From Larix sibirica (taxonomy: Eukaryota > Streptophyta > Pinopsida > Pinales > Pinaceae): a stretch of DNA of 23,061 nucleotides. Position numbers and translations under genes: made by a program. The stretch's first letter is position 1; each line of letters starts with the position of its first letter. This document shows positions 18,223 through 23,061 of the stretch, piece by piece. The stretch is taken from the NCBI GenBank assembly GCA_004151065.3, contig NWUY0300008442.1:7897-30957 (forward strand), read 5' to 3'. Below the pieces are notes generated by a model. The model worked only from the letters and a program-made list of their open reading frames with translations, did no database searches and was not told the DNA's origin.

Positions 18223-18585
18223 ATGGGAAAATCGAAGAAGAAAACGTCTGCTTCTTCTTCAAAGGAGAAAGCCGAGGTCGCTACAGAAGAAATCCCTCCA
18301 CAACCCCCAAGGAAGCGTGGACGACCCAAGAAAATTATCGAAGAGAAAGTAGAAACAGAAGAAGGAAAACCCCCCCAAGAACAGACTGAGGAAATCCAGC
18401 CGAAGAAAGTCGCAAAACCATCAACAAAACAAGAAGAGTCACCAGCACCAGCAACAGCAGTAGCAGCAGAAGCATCAACGGGAGCTCCTCCGCCTCCTTC
18501 TGTGAAAGAAGAAGGAAGCGCTGAAACGAAGCCAAGAAGGGGAAGCAGGCGCAAGAGCCAGCGGCCTTCAAGGGCTCCAGAATGA
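18223..18585 (+). CDS. Small AT-hook DNA-binding protein (copy B)
   Basis: The encoded 120 residues are identical to those of 15483-15845, including RKRGRPKK at 30-37 and the basic C-terminal tail. Not one synonymous difference was seen. Together with the position of the n, this argues that the two genes are one locus represented twice. If the duplication is real, it is extremely young or kept uniform by gene conversion. Copy B is the better one for annotation because its 3' flank is intact. Confidence 0.85.
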   Translation: MGKSKKKTSASSSKEKAEVATEEIPPQPPRKRGRPKKIIEEKVETEEGKPPQEQTEEIQPKKVAKPSTKQEESPAPATAVAAEASTGAPPPPSVKEEGSAETKPRRGSRRKSQRPSRAPE

Positions 18586-19682
18586 TATATAAACATATTT
18601 ATATTAGATTAGTATACAATCTCTATACCACACCAGGTAATTATTCTGGTTTTCCTGGCGTCTTTGTTCTTTTCAAACTCTGGTTTCTATTCTTATTATT
18701 TAATTTTTGGGCATGGCAAAAAAAAACCACCTATTCATATACATGTATGTACCTCGCATGTATTATTGTTGGTGTATTCAAAGGCCGATAGCTGCAAGCA
18801 GGAAACTATGCTTTCATGTGTATTTTTAAATTCGTGACTGGAGCAGGCAGTCAATCTCCAATTTTTAAAAGGGAATTATATGTTTTCAGACACAGGCGTT
18901 CCATTCCAGGTTTTTCAATTATTTTAGTGATGGTATTTTTTTTAGGTTGCTTTTTTGGGTTTCGGCTCTCAACAGTAGGAACTTGTTTCAGTTTGCGTGA
19001 CAAGTAAGTAATGATCTGGAATAGTTAAATGCGTGTATTATCAATGTATGTCCATGCCTATTGTATTGTCGTTGTCTGTTTTCTTTTGTACCCGACTCCT
19101 GCAACTGGTATGGCAGGCAGTCACGGAGCTCGTTTTTCTAAGTCGAGAAAACAAATTTAATAGATAAATAGTTGTTTTTGAATTATGCGCAGTGGAGATA
19201 TATGTGGTGTGTGAATGGGTCCACGTCAGACGACGGCAGAATTTTACAGCTGTTAGGACTGCTGTGCAGAAATATAACTTGGGCGTTACTGCACAGAGCT
19301 GTTGCTGTTGCAGTTACTGTTAGTCAGTCGCCTTTATTCTCGAAACTCGAAACCTCGACCTCCTGTGTCTTAACAAGGGCAGGCATTGCATATAATTTTC
19401 ACTTATCATCATTATTTATGACCACACTTTTTGTAAGGGTGTAACCCCCCACCCACCACTTTTTTCAAGCCGGCGGGCAGGCAAATTGCAACTGGAAAAC
19501 AGCTGTGCCCTGCCCGTTCTTCCCCTTTTATTCATTTTTCTATGCCCCTTTGCTTCTCCAAATAGACCTCCTCTTGTTTTTGTGTGGCTGCAAATCCGTC
19601 CCATTTAATTTAATCCAATATATACACGCTAATTAATGGGCCTGTCACTTTCAAAGTTACTGTTGGGGAGATTTTGTAACGG
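18586..19682 (+). other. Downstream region of the AT-hook gene, no further gene supported
   Basis: A splice-donor-like CACCAG|GTAATT sits at 18635/18636, with candidate acceptors such as TGTTTTCAG near 18888, so the transcript may have a 3'UTR intron. From about 19190 to 19400 the DNA is less AT-rich and contains CCACGTCAGACGACGG at about 19221. A 90-codon ORF at 19172-19444 has no recognisable motif. It could be 3'UTR, non-coding RNA or old repeat. Confidence 0.45.
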
Positions 19683-20424
19683 TCCTTTGTGCCTTTATGT
19701 TTATCAAAACAAATGGAAATGTTCCCTTTGTGCTTTCTTTCTTTTTATATTCACACTCAACCTAACTTTCTCTATTTTCAAATCTTATTTTAATTTAACA
19801 AATCATTTTCTTCCATGGTCAAAGAACCCTTTCTATACTTTCCAGTACATGGAGTTTCACTTTTATCACACACTTCATATATTTTAATCTAATTTTTACA
19901 GGAAATTAATATGTTTTTGTTGGTAAATGTGCAATATGATAATGTAAATAACTTATATTCTAATTACACAGGTTTAATCATAAATGCTTCCACAGTATGC
20001 AAAAATAAATGAACAGGCGTAGACTTTTTATTTTGTGATTACAATCCATTTTTTAATCAAATGGTAACCATTCCTATTCACACATGGTTTTGCGAAGTTA
20101 ATCAAATGATAACCATTTCTCAATCCATTTTTAATCAAATGGTAACCATTCCTGTTCACACATGGTTTTGAGAAATTAATCAAATGGTAACCATTTCTAT
20201 ATACAGGGTTTTTCTCAAATGGTAACTATTTCTATTCATATATGGTTTTTTCTTAAATGATAATAGTTTTTACCATTTCCATATACCTGGTTTTTGCTCA
20301 AATGGTAACCATGTCTATTCATATATGTTTTTCCTTCAAATAATAAATATTTGTATTTTAACAGAAGCACCTTTGCTCACAATAGAGATGCACAGTATGC
20401 TACAAGAGAACAATAACCACTTTT
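19683..20424 (+). repeat. 743-bp segment, copy 1 of a diverged pair around an n
   Basis: Starts TCCTTTGTGCCTTTATGTTT and ends with GCACAGTATGCTACAAGAGA and ATAACCACTTTT. It is homologous along its entire length to 20426-21200, with substitutions and indels throughout. The interior (20040-20330) is a minisatellite. ORFs here repeat in both copies only as shadows of the shared DNA and carry no motif. Confidence 0.93.
20040..20330 (+). repeat. Palindrome-bearing minisatellite
   Basis: The word AATGGTAACCATT, whose arms AATGGT/ACCATT are perfect inverted repeats around one base, recurs at 20060, 20138 and 20183 with a near-copy AATGATAACCATT at 20105. Spacings are 45, 33 and 45 bp, so the higher-order unit is 78 bp. 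Between them lie CTATTCACACATGGTTTTG-type spacers. Further decayed units follow near 20218, 20260 and 20299, and again in the second copy (20810-21080). Confidence 0.85.
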
Positions 20425-20425
20425 N
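20425..20425. other. Assembly gap/contig join (single n)
   Basis: Lies exactly between the end of copy 1 and the start of copy 2 of the 743/775-bp pair, the same geometry as at 15977. Confidence 0.9.
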
Positions 20426-21200
20426 TCCTTTGTGCCTTTATGTTTATCAAAACAAATGGAAATGTTCCCTTTGTGCTTTCTTTCTTTTAATATTCACACT
20501 CAGCCTAACTTTCTCTATTTTCAATTCTTATTTTAATTTAACAAATCCTTTTCTGCCATGGTCAAAGAACCCTTTCTACACTTTACACTTTCCAGTACAT
20601 AGGAGTTTCACTTTTATCACACACTTCAAATATTTTAATCTAATTTTTACATGAAATGAATATATATTTTTTATAGTAATTTTGGAATATGATAATGTAA
20701 ATAACTTGTATTCTAATTACTTTTATTCTAATTACGCAGATTTAAGCATAGATACTTCCACAGTAAGCAAAAGACGTAGACTTTTTATTTTGTGATTACA
20801 ATCCATTTTTAATCCGATGGAACCATTTATGTTCACACATGGTTTTGAGAAATTAATCAAATTTTTTATTTTGGGATTACAATCCATTTTTAATCTGATG
20901 GTTATCACTTCTGTTTACATATGGTTTTGAGAAATTAATTAAATGGTCACAATTTTTATATACATGTTTTTCTCAAATGATAACTATTTCTATTTATATA
21001 TAGTTTTATTTTTTCTGAAATGATAACCGTTTTTACCATTTCCATATACCTGGTTTTCTTCAAAAGTAAACCATTTTTACTTATATATGATTTTTCTTCA
21101 AATAATAATTATTTTTATTTAAAAGAATCATTTTAAAAGAAACATCTTTGATCACAACAAAAGATGCACAGCATGCTACAAGAGAATAATAATTACTTTT
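20426..21200 (+). repeat. 775-bp segment, copy 2 of a diverged pair around an n
   Basis: Starts with the same TCCTTTGTGCCTTTATGTTT as 19683 and reaches GCACAGCATGCTACAAGAGA and ATAATTACTTTT at 21200. The first 230 bp are the most similar part. The minisatellite interior is more diverged, with lost and altered units. Confidence 0.93.
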
Positions 21201-22990
21201 CTTCACTATAAACCTTTTAGTAACCATTTTTCTTTCACACTGAACCTATGCTTATTGAAGAAATTCTCTCAATTACAGCTTTCTCTTTCCAGAAGTTTCA
21301 ACGATAACCAACTTTTATTTGGAAAACAATTTTGTATTTAATGTGTTCAATGGACACCAAATTTGCATTCACTTTTGATCGGTGAATGTAAGATGGTGGT
21401 GGGATAACTCGTACCTGTTATGCTTTTATGAGTTTGTAACAAATTCAGCTTCTAAATGAAGTAAAAAACAAGAGAATAAAATAACTAAATATAATTTGTG
21501 CTATCTTTTTTCTTTATTTTTGAATTCTAGTTTTGGTTTATAAATACTAGTTCAAAAATGTAGAAATGAAAAAATTCTTCAATAAAAATATATGGAAAAA
21601 ACTTACTATCTATTTTTATAAACATCTCTTGTACAACAAAACTATTTAGAAAAAAAAATAAATTTAAAATACATCTATTAAATGATCATGTCAATAATCA
21701 AACATGAAGACATTTTTCATGTAAACATATTTCTTTTTCTTATAGTTTGTAGATTTGTATATAAATTTAATTGTAAGCATGAAGCTCTTATCCTCGCTGC
21801 CCATTCTATATGAACCTGGGGAAGGATTTTTGTGTACTAAAAATTTCTCCATGAGCATAGCAAAGATTTGTGTGTACTAAAAATTCAAAAAAGTTATTTT
21901 AGATAAATGGATTTTTTTTTTGAGTTTTGATATTACATAAAAATACAGTAAATGTATATTTAGATTCTTTATATATTTAAAAATATAATACTTATTATTT
22001 TAACTCTTTTTATAAAAAAAATCAATATCAAAAGATTTATTGTTTATTATAAATCTCAGAGAAGGGATTATGGTTCTAAGAATACGAGGAAATGAGACAT
22101 AATGACAATAGTAAATCTACATACTCTTCTTATTCACGATTGCTATAAACAACCTTAAGTAAAAAAATGTTTGTATCTAATGTTTTCAACAAATCCTAAA
22201 TTATTTTTCAAAGTAAATTTGTATTCACTCTTGAACTTTGAAGGTAAAGGTGTTACTTCTTCTTAAGCTATAGGGAAAACTTTGGATAATATCCTCTATC
22301 TAATTTATAGCATTAATGATTGTTTATCATCAGCAATCATCCAACATCTTAAAATGTTGTTAAAAGGCCTCATGGAATTGACAAAAAAAACTTCGATTTA
22401 ATGTATAGAAGCCCAGTTATAAACTTGCTGACGTAGTAGTGTAGGCGAATAAACTAGTAGGGGATAGACCCAACCTTATAAATTTCTCATATGAATGATG
22501 AGTATATAGAGGAGGTAATAAGGATTTATCCAAAGATGTATATTAAGATGAAAATGTTTCATTAGCATGAATCAGAGTGACAAGACTTTTTATCATTACT
22601 TTTTGTGTATGTATCACCTAAACAATAAACAACATGCACTATAAAAAATAAAAAAATTGAAGCTATTCCATGATCACGTCAACAATGAAACATCTAGACA
22701 TCTTTAATAAGAATATGCTTGGTTTTGCTTTTTCATTTTTTGTTTGTTTTTGGTTTTAACTTTGCTTTCTAAATGTGCATAAATTTAATTGCAAATGTAG
22801 AGCTCTTATCCGTACCATCTGCTCTCCTAGGAGAGAGAGGTGTGCACTAAAAATTTAAATTCAAATAATAATTTTTGGACAAATGGAATTATATCTTTTT
22901 TTCGGACTAAGCAAGAGGGTTAAAAGACTAAACATATTCCTAAATGTTTTATATATATTTAAGAAAACATTATAAGTTTTTTAAATTTTT
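21201..22990 (+). repeat. ~0.95-kb diverged tandem duplication, gene-free
   Basis: Blocks of 21200-22060 recur in order in about 22150-22990. TTTGCATTCACTTTTGATCG (21352) resembles TTTGTATTCACTCTTGAACT (22217). AAATGATCATGTCAATAATC (21680) resembles CCATGATCACGTCAACAATG (22669). ATAAATTTAATTG (21760; 22780) with AGCTCTTATCC (21783; 22801) and GTGTACTAAAAATT / GTGCACTAAAAATT (21831; 22842) follow. The copies are old and gapped. No gene is supported anywhere here. Confidence 0.75.
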
Positions 22991-23061
22991 ATTTACCTTC
23001 AAAAATAAAAGTGGATGTTAGGGGACTTATGTTAGAGATAATGTAGAAATGCAAGACTGCA

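Larger units (their letters stand above)
15978..18716 (+). repeat. 2739-bp direct repeat, copy B
   Basis: Starts exactly after the n at 15977 and matches 13238-15976. Beyond 18716 the sequence continues with CAAAAAAAAACC, which copy A does not reach because it stops at the n. The pattern fits two contigs that overlap end to end but were scaffolded as neighbours. Confidence 0.97.

Noticed and set aside
13238-18716. 2739-bp pair interpreted as long terminal repeats of a retrotransposon
   Set aside because: The copies are directly adjacent with no internal region, contain a gene, and lack TG...CA ends and a TSD. The n at the junction points to assembly.
19172-19444. 90-codon ORF downstream of the AT-hook gene
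   Set aside because: No motif, no convincing start context or splice structure. It may be 3'UTR or old repeat.
20040-20330. CRISPR-like array (dyad repeats with spacers)
   Set aside because: The spacers are themselves repeats of one another and the host is a plant nuclear genome. It is a minisatellite.
20325-20654. 109-codon ORF spanning the n at 20425
   Set aside because: It crosses an assembly gap and duplicates the meaningless 19636-19887 ORF through the shared repeat.
1-23061. tRNA, rRNA or snRNA genes
   Set aside because: No A/B-box pair with cloverleaf, no rRNA core words and no U-snRNA promoter elements were noticed in reading. A covariance-model search would be needed for certainty.

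Overview
This is eukaryotic nuclear DNA from a plant, most likely a gymnosperm such as a conifer. It is AT-rich and dominated by decayed repeats. It carries fragments of plant L1-type LINEs, a Mutator-like MITE, many local tandem duplications, and a single convincing small gene with plant-style splice signals. The conifer assignment is an inference from texture (very low gene density, old degenerate retroelements), not from a diagnostic gene. Four isolated 'n' characters (6002, 11952, 15977, 20425) mark contig joins. Three of them are flanked by sequence that is duplicated on the other side of the join, so part of the apparent structure is probably an assembly effect.

Layout. 1-2700: 5'-truncated, frameshifted LINE ORF2 (reverse transcriptase, CxxC...HxxxxC zinc-binding segment, C-terminal RNase H). 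2935-4035: dispersed repeat of unknown class, with a diverged second copy at 10920-11575. 4290-4445: G-rich block. 4500-5960: very AT-rich, with a 57-bp tandem duplication. 5935-6206: (TA)n, (CT)n and C-rich low-complexity DNA around an n. 6290-7000: C-terminal remnant of a second, different LINE on the minus strand. 7000-12090: gene-poor, with 94-bp, 23-bp and about 165-bp tandem duplications. 12099-13079: about 500-bp unit in tandem. 13080-13347: a 268-bp MITE with a perfect 9-bp target-site duplication. 13348-15976: upstream DNA, a CpG-rich promoter region and a 120-codon AT-hook protein gene with at least one 5'UTR intron and a possible 36-codon upstream ORF. 15978-18716: the same 2739 bp again, with one base difference seen. 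18717-19680: downstream DNA without a supported gene. 19683-21200: two diverged copies of a 743/775-bp segment carrying a palindrome-rich minisatellite, joined at an n. 21200-22990: a diverged, roughly 0.95-kb tandem duplication.

Functionally, only the AT-hook locus looks alive. It encodes a small, basic, presumably disordered nuclear protein predicted to bind AT-rich minor grooves. The second gene copy is more likely an unmerged contig overlap than a real paralogue. The LINE remnants have stops and frameshifts and cannot be active. I did not find evidence for an undescribed multi-gene system. The observations most worth checking are the suspicious duplications at n joins, the MITE with its reconstructable empty site, the uORF/5'UTR intron structure of the AT-hook gene, and the palindrome-bearing minisatellite.
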